Positions 35,714-43,984 of a stretch of DNA of 64,000 bases are shown here, in pieces. The notes beneath the pieces were generated by a model that was not told the DNA's origin, searched no databases, and worked only from the letters and a program-made list of their open reading frames with translations. Position 1 is the first letter of the stretch. Each line of letters opens with the position of its first letter. This DNA comes from Chryseobacterium turcicum (lineage in GTDB: Bacteria; Bacteroidota; Bacteroidia; Flavobacteriales; Weeksellaceae). The stretch is taken from assembly GCF_021010565.1 (NCBI RefSeq), contig NZ_JAJNAY010000002.1:620001-684000 (forward strand), in the 5' to 3' direction. Position numbers and translations under genes: made by a program.

Positions 35714-36770
35714 AGAAGAAATAAAAGAGCTCATCAATCTCATTCAGAGCCGACAAAACAGAGAAATTCATTTTAACGAAGAAGAAATTGCTCAGAAATA
35801 CGAAAATGCAAACAGCGACCAATCTTTAGCCATAAAAATCCTATCCATATTTGGTGGTCTTTTTGCGAGCTCACTATTTATCGGCTTCCTGTTTATTGCC
35901 GGATTATATGATTCTGCAATGGGCTTGGTTGTACTCGGAATTCCTTTAATTATTGCAGGCGCTTTCATCAACAGAGCAAATGACAACACCATCGTAGATA
36001 CCATAAGTATTTCGTCATACATTATTGGTTTTATACTCTTGGGTGTAGGTTTATTTCAGTTTGAATTAGATGAAAATGCAGTCAGCTTAATTTTTATTGC
36101 CGTTGCGATTATTACACTGTATATTGTTCAGGCTTATATCATTTCATTTGTCTCTGTTTTAATTATTAGTGGCGGTCTATTCACACTTTTAATATCCAAC
36201 GATACAACAAATCTTATTCATGTATATATTTGTCTGTTAGCATTTGTTCTAACTTTTGTTTTTTTGAAAGAAGCCCAACTTTTAAAAAGTGGAAAAAAGA
36301 TTGCAAAATTGTACAATCCGGTTCGCATTGCTTTGATTTTTTCTTTTTTAGCAGGATTAATTTTCATGACAAAAATGAACACCTTTAAATTCTCAAATGA
36401 ATATATCTGGATTTCTTCTGTAGCAATTATCGCTTCAATTATTTATGTAATCTCCCATCTTTTAGAAATGTTTGAAGTTCATCAAAAGAAACTTTTAGTG
36501 TATGCTATTGCTGTTATTATTTTATTACCTACCCTATTTTCGCCATCCATTTCGGGAGCTATTTTGATTATACTGTTAAGCTTTTTGGTCAATTACAAAA
36601 CTAGTTTGGTGATAGGAATTGCAGCTTTCATCTACTTTGTATCTCAATATTATTACGACCTTCATTACACTCTTCTTACTAAATCGATTGTATTGTTTTG
36701 TTCAGGAGTTTTATTTCTCGCACTCTATTTTCTAACTCACAAAAAACTTAAATCTGATGAAAAAATATAA
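35703..36770 (+). CDS. DUF4401 domain membrane protein
   Basis: 355 residues, with an N-terminal soluble helix (TKEEIKELINLIQSRQNR) and some ten transmembrane segments beginning ILSIFGGLFASSLFIGFLFIAG. Second gene of the DUF2157-DUF4401-GDYXXLXY operon, with overlaps on both sides that imply coupled translation and probably a complex. Confidence 0.85.
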   Translation: MRTKEEIKELINLIQSRQNREIHFNEEEIAQKYENANSDQSLAIKILSIFGGLFASSLFIGFLFIAGLYDSAMGLVVLGIPLIIAGAFINRANDNTIVDTISISSYIIGFILLGVGLFQFELDENAVSLIFIAVAIITLYIVQAYIISFVSVLIISGGLFTLLISNDTTNLIHVYICLLAFVLTFVFLKEAQLLKSGKKIAKLYNPVRIALIFSFLAGLIFMTKMNTFKFSNEYIWISSVAIIASIIYVISHLLEMFEVHQKKLLVYAIAVIILLPTLFSPSISGAILIILLSFLVNYKTSLVIGIAAFIYFVSQYYYDLHYTLLTKSIVLFCSGVLFLALYFLTHKKLKSDEKI

Positions 36771-37245
36771 ATGGCTGATTATTCTTCTCAATCTAATAAT
36801 CCTTTTGGTATATTTTAATTATTCGGTTTCAAAAAAAGAAGAACTTTTAAAAGACGGAAAGTTAATTTTACTTTCATTAGCTCCCGTTGACCCACGTTCT
36901 TTAATGCAGGGCGATTATATGAATTTACGCTACAGTATTTCAGAAGATACTCATTCCCAAAATCTTCAAAAAAGAGGATATTGCGTTGTAAAATTAGATA
37001 AAAATGGTGTTGCAGAAAGACAGCGATTTCAAACAGACAAAACACCTTTGAAAAAAGATGAATATTTGATTAATTATACTGCTCCCGATAAATGGAACAT
37101 AAATATTGGCGCAGAATCTTTCTTTTTTCAGGAAGGACAGGCGCCAAAATATGAGAAGGCAAAATACGGAGCTGTAAAAGTTGATAAAGAAGGAAACAGT
37201 TTATTGATTGGGCTTTACGATGAAAATTTAAAGTATATTAAATAG
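36757..37245 (+). CDS. GDYXXLXY family protein
   Basis: 162 residues with one N-terminal membrane anchor (WLIILLNLIILLVYFNYSV) and the family motif VDPRSLMQGDYMNLRY near residues 45-60. The rest is a periplasmic beta domain. It always accompanies DUF2157/DUF4401 proteins as far as I know. Function unknown. Confidence 0.9.
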   Translation: MKKYKWLIILLNLIILLVYFNYSVSKKEELLKDGKLILLSLAPVDPRSLMQGDYMNLRYSISEDTHSQNLQKRGYCVVKLDKNGVAERQRFQTDKTPLKKDEYLINYTAPDKWNINIGAESFFFQEGQAPKYEKAKYGAVKVDKEGNSLLIGLYDENLKYIK

Positions 37246-37330
37246 TATTTTTAAATTTGTAAGTACTTATCGTAACTTTTCATTAGATAAAATCTAAAAA
37301 AAAACAATTACAATTATTACTATTATTTTT

Positions 37331-38167
37331 ATGAAGATTACATTTCAAAAAACCACATTGCTATTCGCCTTATTCATTTCATTTTTAGCTTTTTCGCAAA
37401 CCAATCGATTTATTTACGAATTCAAGTATAAAAAAGATTCTCTTGCTACTACATATGACGAGGGAAATATGGTTTTGGATATCACCGGCAAAAAAGTTCA
37501 GTTTTATGATTTCAATGCCATCAAGACCGATTCGACGAATAGAAATTCGGCAGGTTATACGACCTACAGTTTTCCTTTTGCAAAACTGCAGCGAAATATT
37601 TCTTCCGGAGATAATATCAACTACAACTTGGTGGCAGAATCTTATTTTGCCTATAACTCTTCCGACAAATTCAACTGGATTATTTCCAAAGACACCAAAA
37701 CAAAAAATAAATGGAAACTTCAAAAAGCCACCACTCAATTTGGAGGAAGAACTTGGGAAGCTTGGTTTACAACAGATTTGCCATTTTCAGAAGGCCCTTA
37801 TAAATTCAACGGCTTACCGGGTTTAATTGTAGAATTAAAAGACTCTAAAAACAATTTTATTTTTGATTTAGTTAAAGTTGAAAATCCTCAAGATGCAAAC
37901 CCAAAATTAGTGGAAACCGTATTTAAATCTAAACCGATTATCATCACATTTGAAAAATACAATATTCTGCTCATCAATTATTATAACGACCCGTTTTCAA
38001 GATTCCGATCGATGAAACCCGGAACGTGGTCTATCGGAAGAGCAGACGAAACTTTTATAGAAGATTTGGAAGGTTTAAATAAAATCACCAAAGAAGAGCA
38101 GGAAGAAATTAGAAAAAATAACAATCCTATTGAATTGGATAAAGCGATAAAATATTCTAAAAAATAA
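37331..38167 (+). CDS. GLPGLI family secreted protein
   Basis: 278 residues with a signal peptide (FISFLAFSQ). Core motif GPYKFNGLPGLIVEL near residue 155, preceded by ATTQFGGRTWEAWF. GLPGLI proteins are a flavobacterial expansion of periplasmic or surface proteins with no settled function. A cluster of three such genes, one decayed, lies at 37331-40536 around a thioredoxin-like gene. Confidence 0.9.
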   Translation: MKITFQKTTLLFALFISFLAFSQTNRFIYEFKYKKDSLATTYDEGNMVLDITGKKVQFYDFNAIKTDSTNRNSAGYTTYSFPFAKLQRNISSGDNINYNLVAESYFAYNSSDKFNWIISKDTKTKNKWKLQKATTQFGGRTWEAWFTTDLPFSEGPYKFNGLPGLIVELKDSKNNFIFDLVKVENPQDANPKLVETVFKSKPIIITFEKYNILLINYYNDPFSRFRSMKPGTWSIGRADETFIEDLEGLNKITKEEQEEIRKNNNPIELDKAIKYSKK

Positions 38168-38192
38168 AAATTAAAGCTAGACTTTTCATTAA

Positions 38193-39278
38193 ATGAGACA
38201 AATTATAAGTTTTTTATTTCTGCTAAATATTATATTCTGTTTTTCTCAAGTTCCTAATCTTGAAAAAGCAAAACGTAAATATTTCCAGGCGAATCTAGTC
38301 AGCTATAAAACAACAGCTTATTATCCCAATCCTGAAACGGATGCAATTTCTACATTCAGTATATTTTATACGATTTACAAACCTCAGAATAAAGATTTTG
38401 AATTTTACAGTAAGAATGAAAATTCTGAAGAATTTTATAAAAACAACGCTTATTATCAAGTAAATCACACTGAAAAAACCATTTACGAGTACGAAAATAA
38501 AGACAATCAAAACGCTGCAGTTTCATCGTCACGCTTAAGGCAATTTGGTCCGACAACGTTACTCAAAATGAAGTGGAGCTTTATTGATGAAACCTTAATC
38601 GACGGAAAAATTCATTCTCATTATTCCAACATCGAAAGCATCAGTCATTTTGAAGAAAAAGAAATAAAAGTAGAGTTTCACATTTATATTTCAGGAAATT
38701 TTACCATCAGAAAATTTGAAAGAAAAAGTTTTGTTGACGGCAAACTTGGGCAAACCGTCACCTATTTATTTGATAATTATATCTTCTTTGATAAAACAAC
38801 CAATTTCAAGGTTACTTTACCGAAAAATTATGCTTTAAAATATTATGAAAGGCAAGATTCTTTGCAACCTTTAGCCAAAAACACTAAAATTATTCCATTT
38901 GAAGCGGTTGATATTTATGGAAAAGAATTTTCATTTAAAACAAATCAAGAAAAGAAAAAACTGTTGCTTTTTTCTTCGACCAATTGTGGCTATTCAAAAA
39001 TAATTTCTGATTATATTTTAAGCTCAGGTTTTAAGCTAAATCCTCAGATTGAACTCATCAATATTTTTGGTTCTGATTCTAAACCCAATGCTACAAAATA
39101 TTATGTAAACAAAGATGTAAAATTCACAGTGCTTGCCGACCGAAAAGATCTTGAAAAACAATTTGGCATCAATGGCTATCCTATTCTTTATTTCGTTGAT
39201 GAAAACGGAATGATTACAGAAACTCTCGATGGTTCTTCGCAAATCTTACCATTTCTGAAAAGCTTAACGAGTAAATAA
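38193..39278 (+). CDS. Secreted protein with C-terminal TlpA/thioredoxin-like domain
   Basis: 361 residues with a signal peptide (LNIIFCFSQ). The first 230 residues are beta-rich without a known motif; the last 115 are thioredoxin-like: PFEAVDIYGKEFSF, KKLLLFSSTNCGYSKII and YPILYFVDENGMI with the cis-Pro. The active site reads TNCGYS, so the second Cys of CxxC is missing and a classical dithiol exchange is unlikely. TAGACTTTT lies shortly before the start and also before the next gene, perhaps as a variant -7 box. Confidence 0.78.
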   Translation: MRQIISFLFLLNIIFCFSQVPNLEKAKRKYFQANLVSYKTTAYYPNPETDAISTFSIFYTIYKPQNKDFEFYSKNENSEEFYKNNAYYQVNHTEKTIYEYENKDNQNAAVSSSRLRQFGPTTLLKMKWSFIDETLIDGKIHSHYSNIESISHFEEKEIKVEFHIYISGNFTIRKFERKSFVDGKLGQTVTYLFDNYIFFDKTTNFKVTLPKNYALKYYERQDSLQPLAKNTKIIPFEAVDIYGKEFSFKTNQEKKKLLLFSSTNCGYSKIISDYILSSGFKLNPQIELINIFGSDSKPNATKYYVNKDVKFTVLADRKDLEKQFGINGYPILYFVDENGMITETLDGSSQILPFLKSLTSK

Positions 39279-39330
39279 AAAATTAAAATGATGTTAAAAT
39301 TTTCACTAAATTGGGATAGACTTTTAACAC

Positions 39331-39673
39331 ATGAAATCATTTCTCACTTTTCTGTTTATTTTCAGCGTTTTCGCACTGTTTTCGGGGCAAAATAAAGAGC
39401 TTACCGATAAACATCAATACGTTTCAGATTCTACTTTGATGAAAAATAATTACAATTCAGAAATAGAAACTAAAAAATTGAAAGAAAACGAAACCCATCC
39501 CGAATCTGAAAAAGTGATTGCAAAAAAAATCATTATCGTGAATGCGATTGATAGAATACTAAATTATAAAGTCAACCGTGTTTGGAGAGAAGATTTATAC
39601 TGTTTGGTTTGCAAAAAAAACTATGCTTCTCGAGAAATTGCGTAAAAAATTCTTAAAAAAATTTTCTATTTAA
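39331..39673 (+). pseudogene. Decayed GLPGLI paralogue with a frameshift
   Basis: The frame from ATG 39331 gives a signal (MKSFLTFLFIFSVFALFSGQ) and HQYVSDSTLMKNNYNSEI, like the YQFISDST start of the intact gene at 39709. A long internal part is missing and RILNYKV matches EILNYKV of that gene. From about 39575 the homology moves to another frame (TVFGEKIYTVWFAKK, compare TEFGGRKWIAWFAKD), which ends at 39673 before any GPYKFHGLPGLI motif. So there is an internal deletion, a frameshift and a lost 3' half. Confidence 0.8.
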
Positions 39674-39708
39674 AAAGTCATTAAACTCCAATTATATTCA
39701 TTTTAATT

Positions 39709-40536
39709 ATGAAATTATTTTTAAACCTTCTTTTCCTATTTTGCTTTGTTTTATTTTCAGCTCAAAGTAAACAATTTACTTATGAGTATCAATTCATCTC
39801 AGATTCTACTGATCAAAAAAATATGAGTAAAGAAATCATGATTTTGAATGTTGGTAAGGAAAAGTCATATTATTACAGTTTAGACAAATATATATCAGAC
39901 TCTACCATCAATGCAGAGAGTAAAAAAGGGATGATGGTAATGCCTCTTCTATACACTATTTCTGAAATAGATATTAAAGATTTGACCAATAAAAAAGTTT
40001 CTTTTGAAACTAAAGTGGGTGATTCTAAATATCTTGTCGATCAAAATGTAAATTTAAAATGGATTTTATCTAATGAATTTGGCGAAATTTTAAACTACAA
40101 AGTGCAAAAAGCAACTACAGAATTTGGAGGCAGAAAATGGATTGCGTGGTTTGCCAAAGACATCCCAATTCACGATGGACCCTATAAGTTTCACGGTTTA
40201 CCCGGATTGATTCTTACAATGGAGGACACAACTTCAAGCCATAAATTTATTTTAAAAGGCATTAAAAATATTCAAAATACTTTCGAATACCCTCATCGTA
40301 AAGATGAATCTCGTAATGCGAAAATCAGCTATGAAGCTTATATAAAAACCTATCTTCAATACAGAGCCGACCCTACTGCATATCTCGTGGGGAGAATTCC
40401 TGACCAAAGAGATTCTGAAGGAAATTTTAGAACCGGAGAACAAATTATTCGTGAACAGAAAAAATTTATGCTTGAACAAATCAGCAAAGACAATAATATT
40501 ATTGAGATTGATATTTTGAAGAACAATAGAAAATAA
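39709..40536 (+). CDS. GLPGLI family secreted protein
   Basis: 275 residues with a signal peptide (LFCFVLFSAQ). Motifs LNYKVQKATTEFGGRKWIAWF and GPYKFHGLPGLILTMED. Paralogue of the gene at 37331 and of the remnant just upstream. A good terminator follows. Confidence 0.9.
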   Translation: MKLFLNLLFLFCFVLFSAQSKQFTYEYQFISDSTDQKNMSKEIMILNVGKEKSYYYSLDKYISDSTINAESKKGMMVMPLLYTISEIDIKDLTNKKVSFETKVGDSKYLVDQNVNLKWILSNEFGEILNYKVQKATTEFGGRKWIAWFAKDIPIHDGPYKFHGLPGLILTMEDTTSSHKFILKGIKNIQNTFEYPHRKDESRNAKISYEAYIKTYLQYRADPTAYLVGRIPDQRDSEGNFRTGEQIIREQKKFMLEQISKDNNIIEIDILKNNRK

Positions 40537-40554
40537 AACAACAGAATTAAAATA

Positions 40555-40589
40555 AAAAGCACTTCCAAGATAAAAGTGCTTTTCGTTTT
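40555..40589 (+). terminator. Intrinsic terminator of the GLPGLI cluster
   Basis: AAAAGCACTT (40555-40564) pairs with AAGTGCTTTT (40574-40583), followed by CGTTTTA. Confidence 0.8.
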
Positions 40590-40603
40590 AATCAAAATTT
40601 TTT

Positions 40604-40795
40604 AGTACATGACAAAAAAACTTAAAATGCTTTTTAACCGCAAAAGTTTCAAAAGAACTGATTGAAAAAAGAAAAGTTCAAAAGTTTACAAAATGTAAAA
40701 CCTTTACTTTATCCTTTGTTTTGTTAGCTTTTGGATAACTAAACCATTGTAAAATCTTTTGTTGCTTTTGCGGTTGAAAAAAAATGTCATGTACT
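40604..40795. mobile_element. MITE-like element, copy 1 (AGTACATGACA ends)
   Basis: 192 bp bounded by AGTACATGACA and its reverse complement TGTCATGTACT. Inside, TTTTTAACCGCAAAAG and CTTTTGCGGTTGAAAA form a second inverted pair. No coding capacity. The flanks repeat TTAATCAAAATTT (40588-40600 and 40795-40807), consistent with a target duplication; the right copy covers the stop codon of the nitrilase gene. Copy 2 at 43156 is nearly identical. Confidence 0.8.
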
Positions 40796-40805
40796 TAATC
40801 AAAAT

Positions 40806-42308
40806 TTATTTCAAATACGTTTCATACAAATCTGTTCGTCTGTCTTTAAGAATCTGAACTGAACCGTTGTAATGCAAATCTTTCAACAAGTTGATATCCA
40901 CATCTACGATCAGCGTCATCTCAGTATTGGGAGTAGCTTCGCCTTTCACAGCATTTGATGGAAAAGCAAAATCTGAAGGTGTGAAAACCGCTGCCTGCCC
41001 AAACTGAATATCCATATTATTTACCCCAGGTAAATTTCCTACACAGCCTGCAATGGCTACATAGCATTCGTTTTCAATCGCTCTTGCAGCCGCACAATGG
41101 CGAACTCTCATGTATGCATTTTGAGTATCGGTCAAATAAGGAACAAATAAAATTTTCATACCCTGGTCGGCTAAAATTCTTGGCAACTCCGGAAATTCTA
41201 CATCATAGCAAATCACCAAACCTATTTTTCCACAATCGGTATCAAAGACTTTAATTTCGTTTCCACCTTTCATTCCGTAGTACTTTCTTTCGTTTGGTGT
41301 AATGTGAATCTTTCTGTATTCATCAATTCTACCGTCACGATGAAGAAGATAGCTTACGTTGTACAAATCGTTATTTTCAAAAATCGGCATGCTCCCTGAA
41401 ATAATATTGACATTATAACTGATGGCTAATTCTGAAATTTTCACTTTAATTTGCTCTGTGATTTTAGCCAACTCAATCATACTGTCGCGCTCCGAAAGAT
41501 TATTAAATGGCGCCAGCAAAGGTGTATTAAACAACTCCGGGAATAAAACAAAATCTGATTTGTAGTCTCCCATTACATTCACAAAAAACTCTACCTGCTC
41601 ATAAAAAGCGTCAATATCTTTGAAATGCCTCATCTGCCACTGCACCAACCCCAGACGAATAATACTATCCTGCATTGTGTTTGGTTTTTTGCTGTAATAG
41701 ATGTTATTCCATTGAAGTAAAACGGCATTTTCACGGGAATCTTCATCCTCGGGAAGATATTTTTTAAGCACTTTTATCGGCAGAAAATTATTAGAAAGCT
41801 GGAAAGAAAGCACCGGATCATAAATTTCTTTATCTCTTACCCTTCTGATATATTCTCTGGGTGAAAGCTCGTGACTGTACTTATAATAATGTGGAATTCT
41901 ACCACCCAAAATAATAGATTTAAGGTTTAATAATTCACAAAGTTCTTTTCGGGAATCGTATAATCTTCTTCCCAATCTCAACTCACGATATTCTGGATCT
42001 ACAAAAATTTCTATTCCGTATAATACATTTCCGGTTGAAGTATGGGTATTGAAAGAATAATTCCCCGTGATATCGCTATAAGTATGGTCATCGCCAAACT
42101 CATCATAGTTTACAATAATAGACAATGCAACGGCTGCAATTTTCCCATCTACGGTGATACAGATTTGCCCGGCTTCAAAAATTTTATTCAGCTTGGCAAT
42201 GCTTTTTTTTGACCAAACGTATTCTGACATTTGAGGATACGCTCGGCGCATGGTTTCTACCAACTCATCATAGTCGTCTACTTTCAGGGTGCGTGTTTCT
42301 ATCTGCAT
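40806..42308 (-). CDS. GNAT acetyltransferase-carbon-nitrogen hydrolase (nitrilase) fusion
   Basis: About 500 residues from ATG 42308 (MQIETRTLKVDDYDEL), a better start than the longer frame. Residues 1-200 are a GNAT-like N-acyltransferase (GIEIFVDPEYRELRLGRRLYDSR, the acetyl-CoA loop). From about 215 a nitrilase-superfamily domain follows with the Glu-Lys-Cys triad: VLFPELFN, YRKIHITPNER and LVICYDVEFPELPR. Such fusions are widespread amidohydrolases of unknown substrate. It is cytoplasmic and transcribed alone. Confidence 0.92.
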   Translation of the reverse strand: MQIETRTLKVDDYDELVETMRRAYPQMSEYVWSKKSIAKLNKIFEAGQICITVDGKIAAVALSIIVNYDEFGDDHTYSDITGNYSFNTHTSTGNVLYGIEIFVDPEYRELRLGRRLYDSRKELCELLNLKSIILGGRIPHYYKYSHELSPREYIRRVRDKEIYDPVLSFQLSNNFLPIKVLKKYLPEDEDSRENAVLLQWNNIYYSKKPNTMQDSIIRLGLVQWQMRHFKDIDAFYEQVEFFVNVMGDYKSDFVLFPELFNTPLLAPFNNLSERDSMIELAKITEQIKVKISELAISYNVNIISGSMPIFENNDLYNVSYLLHRDGRIDEYRKIHITPNERKYYGMKGGNEIKVFDTDCGKIGLVICYDVEFPELPRILADQGMKILFVPYLTDTQNAYMRVRHCAAARAIENECYVAIAGCVGNLPGVNNMDIQFGQAAVFTPSDFAFPSNAVKGEATPNTEMTLIVDVDINLLKDLHYNGSVQILKDRRTDLYETYLK

Positions 42309-42504
42309 AATATGTATTTTTATTAAAGTTACGCAAAAACTCTGCAAACCTTTTACCATCTTCCTTTAAAAATTGGTTTAGAGAATATTTACTATGATGT
42401 TTAAACATTTATAGTAACTGAAAAATATTCTTGTTGAAAATGCAAAGACACAAGGATTTTATTAATAAAAGCTGTTTAAACTAATTTTCGTTTAATCGCA
42501 ATAT
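42309..42504. other. Intergenic, no gene seen
   Basis: Upstream region of the nitrilase fusion gene. AT-rich; no convincing TAnnTTTG box and no ORF. Confidence 0.5.
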
Positions 42505-42653
42505 GAATATCCGTAATTAATAATAACTTAATTTTCAACAGTTTGTTTGTCATTCCGCAGGAATCTAAACTAATTTATTTTCAATATGTTGAGATTCCTC
42601 CGGAATGACAAAACGACTGCTGATTTTAGCGTTATGCTTAAAAACGGACATTC
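42505..42653 (+). mobile_element. MITE-like element, copy A (GAATGTCCGT-type ends)
   Basis: 149 bp with ends GAATATCCGT and ACGGACATTC. Inside is a hairpin bounded by TTTGTCATTCCG and CGGAATGACAAA. The copy at 51809-51985 has the same sequence in the opposite orientation with a 30-bp difference in its centre. Non-coding. Confidence 0.8.
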
Positions 42654-42666
42654 ACAAATCGCAAAA

Positions 42667-42821
42667 AAGCAAAAGATATTTGAAATGTATATGATTAGAT
42701 ATTCAAAGCTCTCATAAGAATAAAAAAACAAAAATTTTTGAAAGCTTATGTGTTCTTTTTTCATTTTAAAAATAAGCTTTAATAGAAATATCTAACTCTT
42801 TTGTGCCTTATTGTGGTTAAT
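42667..42821 (+). repeat. Dispersed repeat copy (ATGTGTTCTT...GTGGTTAA family)
   Basis: The block reads AAATGTAT, TTAGATATTCAAAG, TATGTGTTCTTTTTT, AAAATAAGCTTTAATAG, TTTTGTGCC and GTGGTTAA. A direct copy is at 51614-51764 and more distant ones at 14064-14335. Confidence 0.75.
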
Positions 42822-42929
42822 TAAAAAAAGAGAAATTAATCTGCTTAATCAGCAACATCTGCGAGATAAATTATTTTCATTTAAATTGAAACACACTCTA
42901 AGTTTCATTTAAAACATTCTTAGCATATC

Positions 42930-43142
42930 GCTCCAAATTTTGAGCATTGAGCTCGGATGATGAAGCTAAAAGGTCAAACTTTCATGCTTCGGACTCAAAC
43001 ATTTGAGCTAAACACTCAAATGTTGGTGTGTTTAGCTCAAAATTCCGAGCAAAAAGGTCGGCGGTTGGAGCATTTTGGTTCAATACAGAAGCTTTGAACT
43101 CGAAAAATTGAGCTTAAAGCACAACAACGCAGAAAATTGACC
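42930..43142. other. Nested GAGCT-rich palindromic segment
   Basis: About 210 bp of unusual composition for this genome (many GAGC/GCTC words). TTTGAGCTAAACAC (43002-43015) and GTGTTTAGCTCAAA (43028-43041) form a perfect 14-bp stem, and ACTCAAACATTTGAG / CTCAAATGTTGG offer an alternative pairing. No ORF. Could be a structured RNA or an old repeat; nothing recognised. Confidence 0.5.
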
Positions 43143-43155
43143 ATCTAATTTTTTT

Positions 43156-43348
43156 AGTACATGACAAAAAAAACTTAAAATGCTTTTTAACCGCAAAAGT
43201 TTCAAAAGAACTGATTGAAAAAAGAAAAGTTCAAAAGTTTACAAAATGTAAAACCTTTCCTTTATCCTTTGTTTTGTTAGCTTTTGGATAACTGAACCAT
43301 TATAAAATCTTTTGTTGCTTTTGCGGTTGAAAAAAAATGTCATGTACT
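43156..43348. mobile_element. MITE-like element, copy 2 (AGTACATGACA ends)
   Basis: 193 bp, nearly identical to 40604-40795. The flanks repeat ATCTAATTTT (43143-43152 and 43351-43360), a different word from that around copy 1, which supports independent insertion with target duplication. It sits upstream of the terminator of the adhesin unit. Confidence 0.8.
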
Positions 43349-43367
43349 TTATCTAATTTTATAAAAA

Positions 43368-43397
43368 AACCACCTCAGCATATTTACTAAGGTGGTT
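43368..43397 (-). terminator. Terminator of the minus-strand adhesin unit
   Basis: AACCACCT (43368-43375) pairs with AGGTGGTT (43390-43397). On the minus strand the stem is followed by a run of T. It lies 25 bp past the stop of the gene at 43422. Confidence 0.8.
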
Positions 43398-43421
43398 ATT
43401 CTATTGTTTGGTTTTATCAGT

Positions 43422-43955
43422 TTACGGTTTCCAGAAGCTCCAAACCTTACCATTAAAAACAGCAAGTTGTTTGGTTGCTGTGTCATAAACCATCATTCCA
43501 GGAGCCGGATTTACTATATTCAGATGTGGGCTGCTTGTTTTGGGCAATACCATTGCTTTATTTACATCTTCTAATACTAAAATTCCTGGTGTAGCAGATA
43601 GCGTTCCTACAGAAGTCTTAGCTTCTATATTTTCTGTTGCTAAATCTTGTATTAATGTACCATCTACATTAGATACTGGATCAACAGTAGTACCTGTTGC
43701 ATCTATCGAAAGATCTCTCCAAGCCAAAGGATATTTTACTTTTACCTTATGATCTGACAAATCATAGATTATCGTTCCGTTTACTGCGCCAACTACTGCG
43801 CCCGTATTATCAACCCAAGGAAGAACCATACCTCTGTTAGCACTTTCAAATTCTAAAGAGACTGAAGGGTTGCTCGTTGAGCTTTTTCCAATGGCTATTT
43901 GCCCTGATATAAGTATTCCGCCAAATAAAAAAGCGATTAATTTTATAATATTCAT
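43422..43955 (-). CDS. Secreted protein with two GMVLP...VYD repeats, partner of the large adhesin
   Basis: 177 residues with a signal peptide (FGGILISGQ). Two similar halves: RGMVLPWVDNTG...GTIIYDLSDHKVKVKY...WRDLS and KAMVLPKTSS...GMMVYDTATKQLAVFNGKVWSFW. The second form ends many flavobacterial surface proteins. The upstream gene at 43985 ends with a related tail (EGMMVYNSDLNCLQINTDGTAAGWKCY). The two genes are 29 bp apart and share a terminator, so they are probably one operon and perhaps assemble together. Confidence 0.75.
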   Translation of the reverse strand: MNIIKLIAFLFGGILISGQIAIGKSSTSNPSVSLEFESANRGMVLPWVDNTGAVVGAVNGTIIYDLSDHKVKVKYPLAWRDLSIDATGTTVDPVSNVDGTLIQDLATENIEAKTSVGTLSATPGILVLEDVNKAMVLPKTSSPHLNIVNPAPGMMVYDTATKQLAVFNGKVWSFWKP

Positions 43956-43984
43956 ATCTTATTTTTTTATTTAAAATGAGGTAA

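Noticed and set aside
38193..39278. Functional thiol-disulfide oxidoreductase
   Set aside because: The site is TNCGYS with a single Cys, so I describe only a thioredoxin-like fold.
42570..42764. Minus-strand ORF over the MITE copy A and adjacent repeat
   Set aside because: It is made of repeat DNA that is not open in the second copy at 51809, so it is not coding.
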